Shown piece by piece: positions 1-11,647 of a stretch of 64,000 bases of DNA; within the stretch, counting starts at the first letter, position 1, and every line of letters begins with the position of its first letter. Made by a program: the position numbers and the translations under genes. The stretch is taken from NCBI GenBank assembly GCA_023333565.1, contig JAJKFH010001865.1, positions 5,518,001-5,582,000 on the forward strand. Reading direction: 5' to 3'. This DNA is from Puffinus mauretanicus (lineage: Eukaryota; Chordata; Aves; Procellariiformes; Procellariidae). Below the pieces are notes generated by a model. It saw nothing but the letters and a program-made list of their open reading frames with translations, searched no databases and had not been told where the DNA came from.

Positions 1-359
1 GTTCCAAGGAGCTAGCTACAGCCAGGAAATGCAGTAAATGAACAGCAAAACAGGAGTGGTAGCTTAAAACACTCACGCCTCAATCCATACTCGTAATGTG
101 ACAGTGTAGGAGAGTTCTGAAGTACAAAAGTAAATAAGCATTCGACACCTATTCTGAGGGTCCCTGGTAGTCAGTTTAGGAGTTCTGAAAAAAAAATCAA
201 CCCACATTCCTCTCCCTTTGCATATGTATTAGATTTATTCCAAGACTTCACGAATAAAATTTTAAAAAACCCTCTGCTTCTCTCTTGCAAGAATCTTGGC
301 AGCATATCACTGACTGAACCAAAGAGAATCACTTAACATAGAGAACAGTTTATTTTTAC
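1..359 (-). other. RAP1GDS1: Intron 11, 5' part
   Basis: This is the start of the intron after exon 11 and runs off the left edge. The donor GTAAAA begins at 359. A run of A (about 188-196) and otherwise plain AT-rich sequence are all that can be seen. No further exon was recognised. Confidence 0.85.
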
Positions 360-485
360 CTTGTGCATCTATTAACATTCTTAATGTTCCCAGCAGCTTG
401 AATTGAACAGGGGGCATCTCTGATCTGAGAAATTTCAATACAGCTTCTGCAACACCAGCTGATAGCATCTTGGCCTTATTTACAA
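360..485 (-). CDS. RAP1GDS1: RAP1GDS1 coding exon 11 (about residues 393-435)
   Basis: This 126-bp exon encodes VVNKAKMLSAGVAEAVLKFL and then the highly conserved EMPPVQFKLLGTLRMLIDAQ, one armadillo repeat from the C-terminal half of SmgGDS, the part generally linked to GTPase binding. The acceptor is ttcatgcag before TTGTAAATAAG; the donor follows GATGCACAAG and reads GTAAAA, which lacks G at +5. Phase is 1 on both sides: the split Val codon joins exon 10, and the next exon should supply CA to make the Ala of the human DAQAEAAEQ. It is the last exon in the window. Versus my memory of human there are only small changes, such as VVNK for VINK and R for K in the FLKSEM segment. Confidence 0.97.
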
Positions 486-2049
486 CTGCATGAATAAAGA
501 ACAGGAATGATCTCAAGAACATTTCTGGAAGATGCAGTTTATTTCTAAGATGGTCTTGAAGCAAATTTTCAGACACAGTTTGAAAAATAGCTTGTGAACA
601 CAGACTTCAGGAACATGTGTGTGCCACATTGTGGAAAAATGTCATGGTAGCTAAGACACAGGTGTGAAATTAAGTGCTTTTTCCTAGCATGCCCATCTAA
701 TTTCCAGTGTTCAGCCTGAACATAAGCTGAAGGCTAGACTTTTCCCCCTTGGTCTAGGAAAGGCGTCTTCCACAAAATGCATGAAGCAGAAGCCCAGGCT
801 AGAACTTGCACCCCAAAATATAAGGAAACTTCTCTGATTCCCAAGAACACTCTTCTATTTCACATGGCAAAGGAACTAAAGCATCTAATTAGCAGAATAA
901 CCTCTTACCCGGTTCCAATACTTTATACAAACAACACTGTGGCCTGACATGTCTGGAGCCTGTAGTCCTTGTATTGCCTCCTCCAAACTCTTTTATCCCC
1001 TCCACTAGTCTAACTTCTCCATTTTATGGAGCTCTCTGAAATATATGTAAGGTGCAAACTTGGTCCAATATTGTACTTAGAAAAAAGTACTTATTTCATA
1101 TTCAAAGTAGTGTTTAACAAGCAGTTCATCACTGAGGCCAGTTATTACTTGTTCATTTTTCTATAACAATATACATTAAATCTTATGAAGGTCTCTGGCA
1201 GACATCCATGAGCATAGGCTACAAGGCTGACTGATGGAAGTTAATAGAATTACTCACCTAAGAAAGGTAAGCAAATGGCGTACCACTAAAGCTGCATGGG
1301 TTTAGTAATGTATGCATGATCATTTTTAGAAAGTTATTGTTTGTCAAAACTGAAAATAGTAAAATAAGGTTAAATGGATGAAAGACATTTCTGGCTTGGT
1401 ACAAGAAAGCATACACAAGTATGATATTTGCTTTGTTTTTATGTGCATGTGCTCTGCCTTTTATGCTTGGGTAATCAAAACTCATGCAAATTAAGTTATT
1501 AAAAATGACAAAATTAGCATTCAGTTCATTGCCTACAAGCAGTAACTAATTGCAATAGGCTGGCTATTCTAACAGTTTACCTGCAGCTCTAATTTGTGAA
1601 TTCTCAAAGCTTGGGGAGGTTACAGTAAGATGCAGTGTTTCAACAAAGTGGGCACTGCTCTCTGGTGGGGACCCTCAGCTGTGAGAGAAATCCCAGATGA
1701 AACAAAAAACAAACAAACAAAAAAGCAGTGCTGTGGACAGAAAGGATTGAGAAATCACATCCGAGGCCGCCTCAACACCCTGCCTATTACAAAGCTGCCC
1801 TTTCCTTGGTGGGGGATGATGCTGCGGGATCAAAGTGGCAAAGGATGGTCAATAGGCCTGTGATGTATTTAAACCTGCTGGTCACAAGCACTGTGCAAAA
1901 GACATAAAAGCGATGATGGGCCTGAAAAGCAGCAGTCTGACCTGCCTCTAGGACTGTCAGTCAGTTCTCCCGCCCTCATCCCCTGGGGGGGTGCAGCGGG
2001 AGAACAGAATTTCACCTTTGGGTAATTAGCAATGCAAAGTGAGGCTTAC
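486..2049 (-). other. RAP1GDS1: Intron 10
   Basis: This 1,564-bp phase-1 intron lies between exons 10 and 11. It holds ordinary AT-rich sequence with a slightly GC-richer stretch at about 1640-2000. A possible cryptic donor (TTAG followed by GTGAGT, minus strand, near 1253-1258) has no convincing exon in front of it. No recognisable transposon or other gene was seen. Confidence 0.9.
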
Positions 2050-2184
2050 CAGGAATAGCCAGATTTCTGAGAGCACTCAGTGCAGCATGCTGCACCGTTA
2101 CATTTCCATCCTCCACATGTCTGTCTAGCAGATCCATCAGCTTTTGAACTATGCCATTATCCACCATATGGATGCAGTTTCCGT
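2050..2184 (-). CDS. RAP1GDS1: RAP1GDS1 coding exon 10 (about residues 348-393)
   Basis: This 135-bp exon encodes one ARM repeat running from GNCIHMVDNGIVQKLMDLLD through RHVEDGNVTVQHAALSALRN to LAIP. The acceptor is atcttgcacag before ACGGAAACTGC; the donor is CCTG followed by GTAAGC. It is phase 1 on both sides and open throughout. The short HVEDGN loop between helices is typical of this protein. It lies 406 bp from exon 9, so exons 8-10 form a tight group. The sequence agrees with vertebrate SmgGDS almost throughout, with only conservative changes such as Q for E in IVEKL. Confidence 0.97.
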
Positions 2185-2590
2185 CTGTGCAAGATAAGAC
2201 AAGTCACTTGTGAATGGAAGATTATTACTAAGATTTTTACAAGAGCTTTTTAAGAATAGAAGGACTATTTCCTTGCTCCTTCCTACATTTTATTATTGAG
2301 AATTGGACCACCATCATCAATGGGAGTTGCAGTGCTCATGATAAATTTAGAAGAGTGATATAAGAAACACTGAAAAAGGCAGGAATCTCCTATACCTCTC
2401 TACAAATGTGAAACTATTTTTAAAGTAGGCTTAATGCTTTTCAGGATTGTAAAGTATAAAACTACTGATGTTGCTGTATAGCTCAATACCAGCTTTACCA
2501 CGACACGCAGTTTTTGTTTGTAGCTGTACAGACAGAGCATGATAGAAGGGCACAGATAAATTAACATAAGCTATTATGGCATATTCTTAC
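2185..2590 (-). other. RAP1GDS1: Intron 9
   Basis: This short 406-bp phase-1 intron lies between exons 9 and 10. It is GT-AG with a pyrimidine-rich acceptor tract (gtcttatcttgcacag on the minus strand). Nothing else was identified in it. Confidence 0.92.
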
Positions 2591-2722
2591 CATTTCTGGC
2601 AAAATTTGCAATAGCCAATGCTCCTGCAAGCTGTAGCTGATGGCTATTGGAAGGAATCCATGAAAGTACTCTTTGGAACACACTGCCTTTTCCTCCTTCA
2701 AATAACTTTTGCATGGATTCAT
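2591..2722 (-). CDS. RAP1GDS1: RAP1GDS1 coding exon 9 (about residues 304-348)
   Basis: This 132-bp exon encodes DESMQKLFEGGKGSVFQRVL followed by SWIPSNSHQLQLAGALAIAN and FARN. The second part is a classic ARM helix 3 with the small-residue AGALAIANFARN face. The acceptor is tttttaccccag and the donor is AATG followed by GTAAGA. Both flanking introns are phase 1. Human has N where this copy has S in KGNVF and SNNHQ, which are neutral changes. It sits between the two shortest introns in the window (273 and 406 bp), so it is likely defined as an exon together with its neighbours. Confidence 0.97.
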
Positions 2723-2995
2723 CTGGGGTAAAAAGCATAGACAGTCAGCAAGCCAAAGAAGTGTTTGTTAGGGAAAATTCTTCTCTTTATGTCTGTGGAG
2801 CTCTGCTGGCTTCACTACAATTAATCCAGAACTGCAATGGGATGAGAGACAAAATCTGACCCATTAAATGTTAACTTGCAGGTAGCAGGTCCTCTAGGTT
2901 ATTTAGAAAATTAATAAATAGTAAAATTCAGCAGCCAAACAGCATTACAGGTATCTGCTGTTGCTTTGCAGAAAGTAGTGACACACTGTACTTAC
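2723..2995 (-). other. RAP1GDS1: Intron 8
   Basis: At 273 bp this is the shortest intron in the window. It is phase 1, with consensus donor GTAAGT and acceptor tttttaccccag. Nothing else was identified in it. Confidence 0.93.
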
Positions 2996-3139
2996 CTCCA
3001 AGCAATAATAAAACCATAAGATCAGAAGCTGTTTTAAGCTCTGCAACATCATCCTCTTTGTCACTGTCCACAGTCTTCTGGACGATCTCAAGTAAGCACT
3101 CCACCAAGCCTGCTTCAACCAGCTGCAGTTTAATGACAT
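2996..3139 (-). CDS. RAP1GDS1: RAP1GDS1 coding exon 8 (about residues 256-304)
   Basis: This 144-bp exon encodes VIKLQLVEAGLVECLLEIVQ, then the charged linker KTVDSDKEDDVAELKTASD and the hydrophobic helix LMVLLLLG. It is a few residues longer than the other ARM exons because of the acidic DSDKEDD insertion between helices, a known feature of the family. The acceptor is ctattcttcag before ATGTCATT; the donor is GGAG followed by the consensus GTAAGT. Phase is 1 on both sides. The frame carries no stop. V, T and A replace residues in variable positions of human (AIKLQ, QQKVD, DDITE, KTGSD). Confidence 0.97.
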
Positions 3140-4266
3140 CTGAAGAATAGCATGGATAATAGGAGTCAGGATCATGATTTTAAATACATCTATTGTACAT
3201 ACACACAGGTCAGACTGTGAAAGAAGTAGTGATGTCAATGGTTTCACTGACAGCTTGTGTAGATAAAACTGCAATTTTTAAATTTTAAATTCTCAGGGCC
3301 AACTTCTGTTATTATTCATCTACCAGGCGCTCCCCCGGCTCTGCACTGCCTTTAGAGCACAACTATATGCTGAAGCTGTATGGAGCTACTCTTCACTTAT
3401 CAAAAATGAGGATATTTCTCTACAGCAAACTTCTGGCATCTCAGTCATCACGCAGCAGACTCATAAGGACTGTGCTGTGTTTGGGCTTTCCAGAGACTTT
3501 TGGCTGTGTGCAGAACAAACTTGGCGTTTCTTCTTCTATTTCATGTACAGAAAAGCTACTGACTTCACTGAGAGTAATCACCCATTTCTTTGAGCTGAGC
3601 CAAGATTTCTGCCATTCGTTGAAAGGGCTGCAGGAGGAGTACAGTAAGGCCAAATCCAAAAGGTGGGTTGGGAGAGAAATTTGCTGTGATTGAAGAAAAA
3701 CTGGAAACTGATGAGGCAAACTCATTTCTTAGTTGTTATTGGCAACAAGGCTCAACAGAGAAGGTGATAAACTTGTTTTTCAGGTGGTGAAATAGGACTT
3801 GGGAGCAATATTCTTACTGTTGTATCTACAACACAATCTCTAACAGATTTTTCCCGGTGAACTTGGAGCTGGGAATCTCCTTTACATGCCGAAACTCCCT
3901 TTCTGTAATGTGGGAATGGCAGGTCGTATGATGCTGTGTTATGTCTTTTTGTTACGTGAAAGTGATTCTGGTAGTTTTTGCATGCTGATTTTAGAAAGCA
4001 GTCACAAGCCTCTGCAGAAATGTGCAAACAAATGGATTTCTCTTAGCTTTCTGTATGAAATGGTGTTTGAACAATAAGGAGTTTAACCCAAGTTAAAATA
4101 TTTTTAAAGGCCAAAGCTTTGGAAATATTTTTTTCATATTGTTTACAAGTTGGGTGAGGAGAAGTGTTCTACCTCTGATGAAGCGATGTGACTGACTCTG
4201 TTTCCTGTTGTCAGTAGGCTTTTTGCCTGAGTGAAATTCATTGTTCCTCTAAGAGCGGCTGACCTT

Positions 4267-4283
4267 CTAATGAACTTCATTAG
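4267..4283. repeat. Perfect inverted repeat, 8-bp arms, 1-nt centre
   Basis: CTAATGAA, one base C, then TTCATTAG. It lies inside intron 7, eight bases before a second perfect inverted repeat. The symmetry is seen directly; any function, for example binding of a dimeric factor, is unknown. Confidence 0.8.
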
Positions 4284-4291
4284 GGAATGCG

Positions 4292-4312
4292 AAATATCCC
4301 ATTGGGATATTT
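4292..4312. repeat. Perfect inverted repeat, 10-bp arms, 1-nt centre
   Basis: AAATATCCCA, one base T, then TGGGATATTT. It is nearly a continuous palindrome, too short a loop for a good RNA hairpin but suitable as a two-fold symmetric DNA site. It is the second of two such sites within 46 bp. Confidence 0.8.
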
Positions 4313-5823
4313 TTAAATAGGTACTTTTGCACTGAGGGACTTTAAAAAACAGAGAGTTCCCTTAGTTGCAGAATACCAGCTTACAGGTGTGTTGTGATTT
4401 GAAATATAAATTGCTACACCAGTGTCCTTAACAACAAAACAAGCCCTCAAAAAACCCTAACCACCAAAATCCAGACTCTGCAAATACTTCGTTTAGATGT
4501 TTTTGCCTGCTGACCTATTGCTAATTACCTACAATCAAAAGCACCTAAACAGTACTAGCACAGTGAACTCATTTAAGTATGCCTTGAATCCACAGTGGAA
4601 GAGTTCAGTTGACTACCTCGTAACATGCAAGCACCTGACTTATGTTCAGCAGCAGTAACCTTATCAAATTTTATTGCAACTATAAAACATAGTCTAAGAA
4701 AAATTGAGCATTTGAACTGCAATGTCAAACTCACAAAAGGTTGGACCCAATTCTGTGTCAGTCTCCAAGGACGGAACTATCTTAGAGCAACTTGTAATAA
4801 AAGAATATATTTTGGCAAAACGTGCATTTTTAGAACTGAAAAAAGGAATCCTGTTTTTACATACCACTTAACATAAAAGACAAAATAACTTTGTAAATGG
4901 AAGTAAAAATTTATCTTGATTTATGCTATGTAAAACAGACACAGACAGAGTATGTGTGTACAACAGAGTAGGATAAAACCTAAATCTTTAGAGTTTACAA
5001 TTCTATCTAATAATTTATTCCATTCAAACAAGCTTTAATGCTGAGGTGATTGAAACATGGTTATAGAGCCATCAAATACTGTGATGTCTTCCATACTCAG
5101 AACTGCTTCCCACTTCAGGCCAGCTCCACCTGTTAACTCATTTCTTCATTTCCCTTAAGGGCAGATGGTAGATTATACAAACCACCCAGAACTCATTTGG
5201 GAGGAACACCCTGGAGGGGTGATCGGGCACACATCATCTTCCCCCTCTGGCTTGAGCAGTGAATGAAACTCAAGTCTCCTGGGGCTACCATAATATACGC
5301 CACCAAACACCCAAATTAAATTTATGTGATCTCTCAATGAACAGTAGGGGGAGAGTGTCCAGCTCTTAGCTCTGCAATTAACATGGCCCTTGCAAAAATA
5401 TGTTCATAGGAAATGGAACTGCCAGTGGTTCTGGGATCCCAGGAAATGACATAATGACTGATGTCCTGGTGATGTAACAGACGCTTGAGCCAGCGTTTTG
5501 CAAACAAATGTTGTAAAACCCTCTGAAAAGCAGCTTTTGATATTCCCACTGCAGGTACAGGGAAATAAAATATAACATAATCATATACAGAATGAATCAG
5601 AGGTGGAATTAGCACCAACAATGTGTTGGCTCCTGTCGATTGCTCAGACAATTAAGACCTATTCACTTCATATGAAACTGTCATCATAAGGATCAACCAT
5701 GGTGGCTTCTGAACGAGGCAGCCAGTTACTCTGCATTTAGTCCCTGAAAAAGACACCCATATACCAAAATACATATAAAGGAATGAATAAAAAATAGTGT
5801 AAGAAAAAAAATCAAATTCTCAC

Positions 5824-5949
5824 CATTTTCTGCCAGGGGAGCCAAAACTTCAAAAATCATCTCTTTTTTATCATGCTCTATTTGCTTCTTGAACAGTTTC
5901 ACAAGCTCTTCAGCAATGTTTGTGTAGGCAAACTGCTCTTTACTTGACT
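5824..5949 (-). CDS. RAP1GDS1: RAP1GDS1 coding exon 7 (about residues 214-256)
   Basis: This 126-bp exon encodes SSKEQFAYTNIAEELVKLFK followed by KQIEHDKKEMIFEVLAPLAE and N, one ARM repeat. The acceptor is tttcttcacag before AGTCAAGTAAAG. The donor is AATG followed by GTGAGA, which keeps G at +5. Phase is 1 on both sides: G from exon 6 plus AG gives the first Glu of the ESSKEQ motif. Changes from human are limited to Y for S in FASTN and K for R in DKREM. The match is unambiguous and the reading frame is intact. Confidence 0.97.
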
Positions 5950-8360
5950 CTGTGAAGAAAAGGAAAAATTCAAGTAAACAAGTAAACAAACCACATCAAA
6001 AGGTAGGACTATTTTTTTTCTCTTTATTACCAGGTTTATTCAGTAAGATGACTAATAGTCCTCTTCACAGACAAGAACAATAGACTCCTGCTTGTCACTA
6101 AATGAAAAGAAAAATGTCTAACACTTTAAGATAAGTGTACTGACCTGAATTAATTATGATTAAGGCTGTTAAAAATACATAAATCTATGATGAAGGCTGT
6201 TGAAGCTGTTTCTGCCCAACAGAATGTAAAGGTAGCTATAGAAACAGTAACGTTACAAAAACATATATTTTGATTCCCCTCAGCTTAACAGGAAGACCAA
6301 CAGATTATGTACTGCATTTTCTATGGGAGAGATGAAGAGTCGTACTGAACGCTTTAATATTTACATAGTTTCACGATGGTGACATTTCCTTTGAAATCTG
6401 TGTGTGGCTGTTGCAGGGCTATTTCATACTGCACAGATAGCATAAAGCAGCTTTACAGATGGGCTAGCTTGCTACCAGGAGGTTAGCCAGCAGATAACAG
6501 TTCTTCAAATGTAGATTCAACAAAAGTACCTCTTACTCCATTGCCTGTATCTTATTCCTCCTCACTGGCAGTATTACAGGGGATGCAGGTGGTAGGGCTG
6601 GTGTTCTGCATTCTCCAGTTGCCACCTCCTGAGGGCCATCTGTAGTTAGAAAACCTTCCAGCACCTTTGCTACTGCTCTAATGGATGGTTAGGGATTATT
6701 TTAACGCAGAATTGACCCCAAGGACTGGGGAAAAGTATGAACTGCAGACCTAGACCCTTTTGTGCACAAGCCATTATTGTTTTCTCTCAATATGCATGAC
6801 TGCGTAGCATATTCTAAGTGGATTTTTTACCTGTCCAGTATTTTTAAAAGCAGAACCATCACTCTCTCTATTGGTTTTTTGCCCTGCTTTGACACAGAGT
6901 AAGTGCTTCATATAATGCTTCTCAAGGGATCTGTGGAATGCGGTTGTCTCTTAAGTGATGAAAAATGACAACCTGACAATAAAATTCCCTGAAGTTAAGA
7001 GGCAAAAATAAAATATTACAGTTACAATGTGATTGACTAAGCTATTGCTTAAGGGAGATTAAAGTATTACAAGCTAAATTAATTTTGTGCCAATCTTAAA
7101 GAAGGAGCATCTTTTCAGCGTATGGGAACAGGAAGGGAAGCAGCTGCTGTTAAGCTTCTTTCCCATGGTTCTTATTACTCAACTGGACAAAGCTGGATCT
7201 TTCCGAAGAGGGAAAGGAAATGTAGTTCTCAGTGAAGATAGCACTTATTATATTTGATATCCTTATGGTTTTAGTTGCATTTTAGCACTAGAATTTCCAG
7301 TATACGACTTGTATTATACTTTCTGCTGTGCAGACGTAGTCCCCATCTTGAAGATCTCTAATCTATTCATTTCTTTAGTGCTGTTTTGATGGCTCTATTG
7401 CTTTGTTAAGTAGACTTGTCTGCTATAAGCAAAGGTATTATGCATGTGATCAGACTACACTAGATAACATAATATTCTCTCTGGCCTTCAAATCCATGAA
7501 CTTAGGACAGTTGTGAATAACTTCAGGCCACCAAACAGTACAAACTTACAGATATATTTTTCATATTTTGAACTGCTGAATCTTCTTAGAAATACAGGAT
7601 GATATCATAACTGCTATATTATTGTACTCCAGGGCAAAAAAACTCGTAAGACTAAAATTTCACTGAATAGGTTAGCAAAAGAAGAACAGCAATGTCAACC
7701 ACAAGTGATAATAAAACACGGGCCCTAACAACCTGTTGGTTTACACCTTGTGGAACTCCAATGAAAACTAACCCACTTGCAAAGACATTGGATCAAAGCA
7801 GGACCACAAACTTCAATTTAAATGAAGTTGTAACTAACTAAAAAAATCATCTACAGCTTAGTAGTATTCATGATTTATACATGCAAGTATTTAGTCTAGA
7901 ACATGTTAAAACTCCTCACCTAAAAGAATATTGTACAGGCAGATTTATGAACTGTGCCCATCTCAGTTTCATTCAGTGATTTCCATGAGCCAAATTTAAT
8001 CCAAATACAACTTTGTGGAGCTACACCAGGATACATTATTTATATTATTAATAAATAATTCACAGTAAGTAGCAGTGCTCAGGATATACTGGTTAGATGA
8101 TTTAAAATGTGCTTAGTTGCATTGAAGAATGTTAACATAAAACATAAGGTTGTACTAAGTACCCAAATAAATTGCAGTTATTGAAGGGGAAAAAAAAGAG
8201 ACAACTATAGATTTTAGAGACAATAAGCAGAAATTGCTTGCTTTAAATTTTGAATGTACCAAAAGGAATGGAACAAGTATTGGTGCAAGGCTTTTGGTAG
8301 TCTTAAGATTTAACTGTATGAAAACTGGATGTAAATTTGAGATTAATATTGTGGACTTAC
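5950..8360 (-). other. RAP1GDS1: Intron 6
   Basis: This 2,411-bp phase-1 intron is AT-rich and featureless to inspection. I saw no transposon, second gene or strong cryptic exon in it. Confidence 0.92.
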
Positions 8361-8489
8361 CAAGTTCTGCTAAATTGCCAAATGCAACAAGGCACATCTC
8401 TGTCAGAGCTGCATTTTGGCAATGAATACCCAACAATTTCACTAATGTAGGAATAACACCCATATTGATAAGCTGTGACTGCAGGGTAT
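8361..8489 (-). CDS. RAP1GDS1: RAP1GDS1 coding exon 6 (about residues 171-214)
   Basis: This 129-bp exon encodes TLQSQLINMGVIPTLVKLLG, then IHCQNAALTEMCLVAFGNLA and EL. It is one ARM repeat and among the most conserved parts of SmgGDS. The acceptor is tttttgtgtag before ATACCCTGC; the donor is CTTG followed by the consensus GTAAGTCC. Phase is 1 on both sides. The split first codon reads GAT (Asp) when joined to exon 5, and CAT (His) when joined directly to exon 4, so skipping exon 5 keeps the frame. The upstream neighbour is more than 8 kb away, with the alternative exon between two long introns. Confidence 0.97.
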
Positions 8490-9855
8490 CTACACAAAAA
8501 GAAAGTACAACAGTGAGTTAGCATTTCTGTTTGTAGTACTATTTTTTAAACCAAAAAAGCATTTTTCACACAAAGCATCTTCTAGGCTAAGCAGCATTAA
8601 AATGTCTGTCTCCTCTACTCTTCTACACTAGGATCTGGTCCAGACTTGAGATACAGACTCATAATTCCCCCTACCCCTGTCAATGGGACGTATTCCCAGA
8701 AATATTCCCTCCTGATATGGTCGTAGGGTATAGTGGATTATGCAGCTACTGATAATTTTGTGGTTATCAGATTCCTAACACATGCTGGGTTTGATTCTGA
8801 GCTCACTGAGACTAGCTGACTGAAATCAAACAAAACTACGTCAGTGAAATAATTATTTATCTAAGAGCATGTTCCTATATACTGTTTTCCCTTAAAGACC
8901 AAAACTGGAAAATTAAAATTAGAATGAATATAAACTGGCACTGAAATAAACATGAAAAGTTTTATAAACACAGGAAGTCACAATGTAGATTATGAGGAGC
9001 TTGAGAAAAAAGAAAGTTTAATAAAGACAAAAAAATGGAAGGTTTAAGAAAAGTCCTTAGAAGCCATTCTGATAATTTCTTGCATAGGATGAAAGTTTAT
9101 AGTATTTACAAGTAGGAAAGTTATTGCTCCTAGATGTCTGCAAATAGAAAGATGCTTTGATGGTTAGGCAGAAACATGATTGTTTTAAAGGATTATTTAT
9201 AACGATATTTTCTCTTACACATTTTACCTATAACATAGCAAAGAAGAAAAACATTGTTTCACAGTTGAACAGAATGAAGCAGACATGAACACACCAGATG
9301 ATGTTTAGTAATTTTCCTAAGCATCTTTTTTCCTTTGTTTCTAAGCACTTTATCTATGTTTAAATGTTACAGACTCAAAAGACAAGGATCCAAAGCCCAG
9401 TGAATTCAAAAGAATTGTTATTACTTCATTTAGCTTTGGGTCAAGACCTACCGGGGAATTCATTTTTTTTTTAAAAGGAATTCATTCTGAGCAACTGAAA
9501 TCAGTTGGAATTTTTATATCTGTGGAATCAGAGCCATAAAAATTGCAGATTTTTACAGGGAGATAAAAACATATCACAACTTAAGTCTAGCAAATTTAGT
9601 ATCTCTCTTGCTCTCGGAAAACACTTTGCCTTCAAGATTCTGCCAAGTATGTTTGAAATTTTCATATAATAAAATTATGAAAAGATTCTGAAATGTTTAG
9701 TTCATTTATATTCAGTGTAAAATACTTTTATAATAATTATCAATTTGGTACACTAGGTAAGTTAATGGCATGGTTATTACAGGTTATTGGGGATAAGCAG
9801 GAATACTTATGGCTTGACATCTTCAATAAAACTGTATTACTTACCAGTAACTGAA

Positions 9856-9903
9856 TTTCCTTTCTTTTTTTTTTCTTTTTTTTTTTTTTTTTGGGGGGGG
9901 GGG
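9856..9903 (+). repeat. Poly-T tract followed by a run of 11 G
   Basis: About 36 bases nearly all T, broken by single C's, run directly into a string of G from 9893 to 9903. It is low-complexity sequence. On the plus strand the T part could act as a distant pyrimidine tract for the exon-like segment that follows, although the G run and tgtgtgg lie between. Homopolymer lengths may carry sequencing error. Confidence 0.9.
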
Positions 9904-9923
9904 TGTGTGGTACCTTTCCACAG

Positions 9924-9998
9924 ATTCGTGGTCTTTAGAGAAATTTATGATAACGCCATGTCAGACATCAAAGAGCTGCTGAAGTTGTCAAATTTCAG
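9924..9998 (+). other. Unexplained exon-like segment antisense to RAP1GDS1
   Basis: On the plus strand, ctttccacag ends at 9923 and an ideal donor, TTTCAG followed by GTAAGT, starts at 9999. The 75 bases between are open in one frame, phase 2 on both sides, and read FVVFREIYDNAMSDIKELLK LSNFR after the split Arg codon: an amphipathic, helix-like peptide. The segment holds two CpGs in a CpG-poor region and is less AT-rich than its flanks. I do not recognise the protein. It could be an exon of a nested antisense gene, a relic of a transposed exon, or a chance pseudoexon. No partner exon was found elsewhere in the window, which weakens the case for a gene. Confidence 0.25.
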
Positions 9999-11647
9999 GT
10001 AAGTACAAATTGCACTAGCGCATGCATTGAATGCCATTTTACCGCTGGCAGATGTGTGAGTCACTACTATACCCTCCTACTTCATTCCAAACTGACTGTA
10101 AAAATCTATCTCTGAATAGGAAAATTGGGGAGGGGAGAGCTGGAATGGTTCTGTGGAGAAAATGATTGTGTAGGAGAACTCAAGTTACTGGTAAATAATC
10201 TGGTTTTGTCCTTGGTTTGTGATTGTCCCCTGCAGACACTTAAAAATTCTGAAGGAAAAATGGTAGTCATGGAGAGTAGGAGAACAAAGACACAAACCAC
10301 AAATGCCATAGAAAATTATGTGGAAAGAAATTGCTTTGTTACTAGACTATGCTTTTAGTCACTCTGAAATCACTTTATCCAATTGTAATGGACAAAGAGA
10401 CAATTAATCTCTATGGGCTTCATTTGGCAAAGCATTCTGACATCAGAAACATAAACTATTTTGAGCAGGGTTTTTCTTCTGCTGTCTCTTTCTTAATACA
10501 AAATATATAAAAAGTGCGGAGGAGAAGATGAGTGGAAAAAGGGAAACCATCTCCATCTTTAAAAGGAAACAGGAATCTTAAAAGCCAAATAGAAGGATAT
10601 ATTGTTGTTCAGGAGAGCATGGAGCGCACTGATTAAAGGGCCTTTAGAATTTCCAAGTAGGAAAAAAGGAAAAAGAAAATATACCAAGAAAGAACAAGTA
10701 TACTGGGTCAAAAGTCAGGTATTATACCTGACTCCATACCAGTCTCTTTTTCCTGGAGTAGGAGGTAGTTCCTCAGTAGCACCTGAGCACAGGAATGGTC
10801 TACAGTGGTAGGAACAGGATTACAAGAATTGCTGATAAGGTAAATATTGATGCCTTAACCGCAGTAAGTGAAAGGATAAATTTTCTGCTCTGCCAAAGAC
10901 TGGACAACCCTGTGAGTCACAAAGCTGCATAGGAGGCAAAACCTTTGACAATAAAAGGCTGCCAGCAGCTATTTGCTATACAAATTCTGAACTTGTCATT
11001 TACATCTGTCATTACCACCAATAGGAGGCTCTTTCTCTAGTAAATACAAGAGCAGAGCCTATTAACAAGTTGTTTAAGAGAAAAGTATTAGGCTTCTCAC
11101 TGGTATGGAAACCTACAGCACCTTTTAGTTCAGAGAAATTAAAAACATCTAGGTGGTTCAGTCTTAGCTGCAGGGACTGACAGCAGTTCTCAGGCTCTGC
11201 TGTGAAAGACTGCTGACTGGGTAACCTGGAATAATGGCGTATGTCAGCCTTTCATTGCAGGAAGGGTTAAGGCCCTACTAGAGCAGGAGACAAATTCAGG
11301 GGACACACGCATCCACCCTACAAGCAGTTGCCTGACACAGGACTAAAGTGAGCCGCGAAGCCAGGCAACATCGTGCCTCAGGATGAAACAGAATTTCTAT
11401 CAGCTTCCTAAGCAGAACTTTATGCAGAGAGAGCAGGAAGCATGAAAAACTGAATGCCTCTTCTGGATTTATGACTTAAAGCCACAAAAGAAATTCTCTC
11501 AAATTTTACACTGCTATCACATATTGCACTAGTAAGACACCTCTGTGTTCTCTTGGGGTGAAAAGCACTGACAGTGATGCTGTACAGATGCATACACAGG
11601 TAGATAAAAGGCAATCAATACATGCGCCAGCACAAAGAATTACCTAC

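Larger units (their letters stand above)
3140..5823 (-). other. RAP1GDS1: Intron 7
   Basis: This 2,684-bp phase-1 intron holds two neighbouring perfect inverted repeats at 4267-4312 (listed separately). The rest is AT-rich unique-looking sequence, with a less AT-rich patch at about 5110-5300. Short open frames here show no homology I recognise and no codon signal. Confidence 0.92.
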
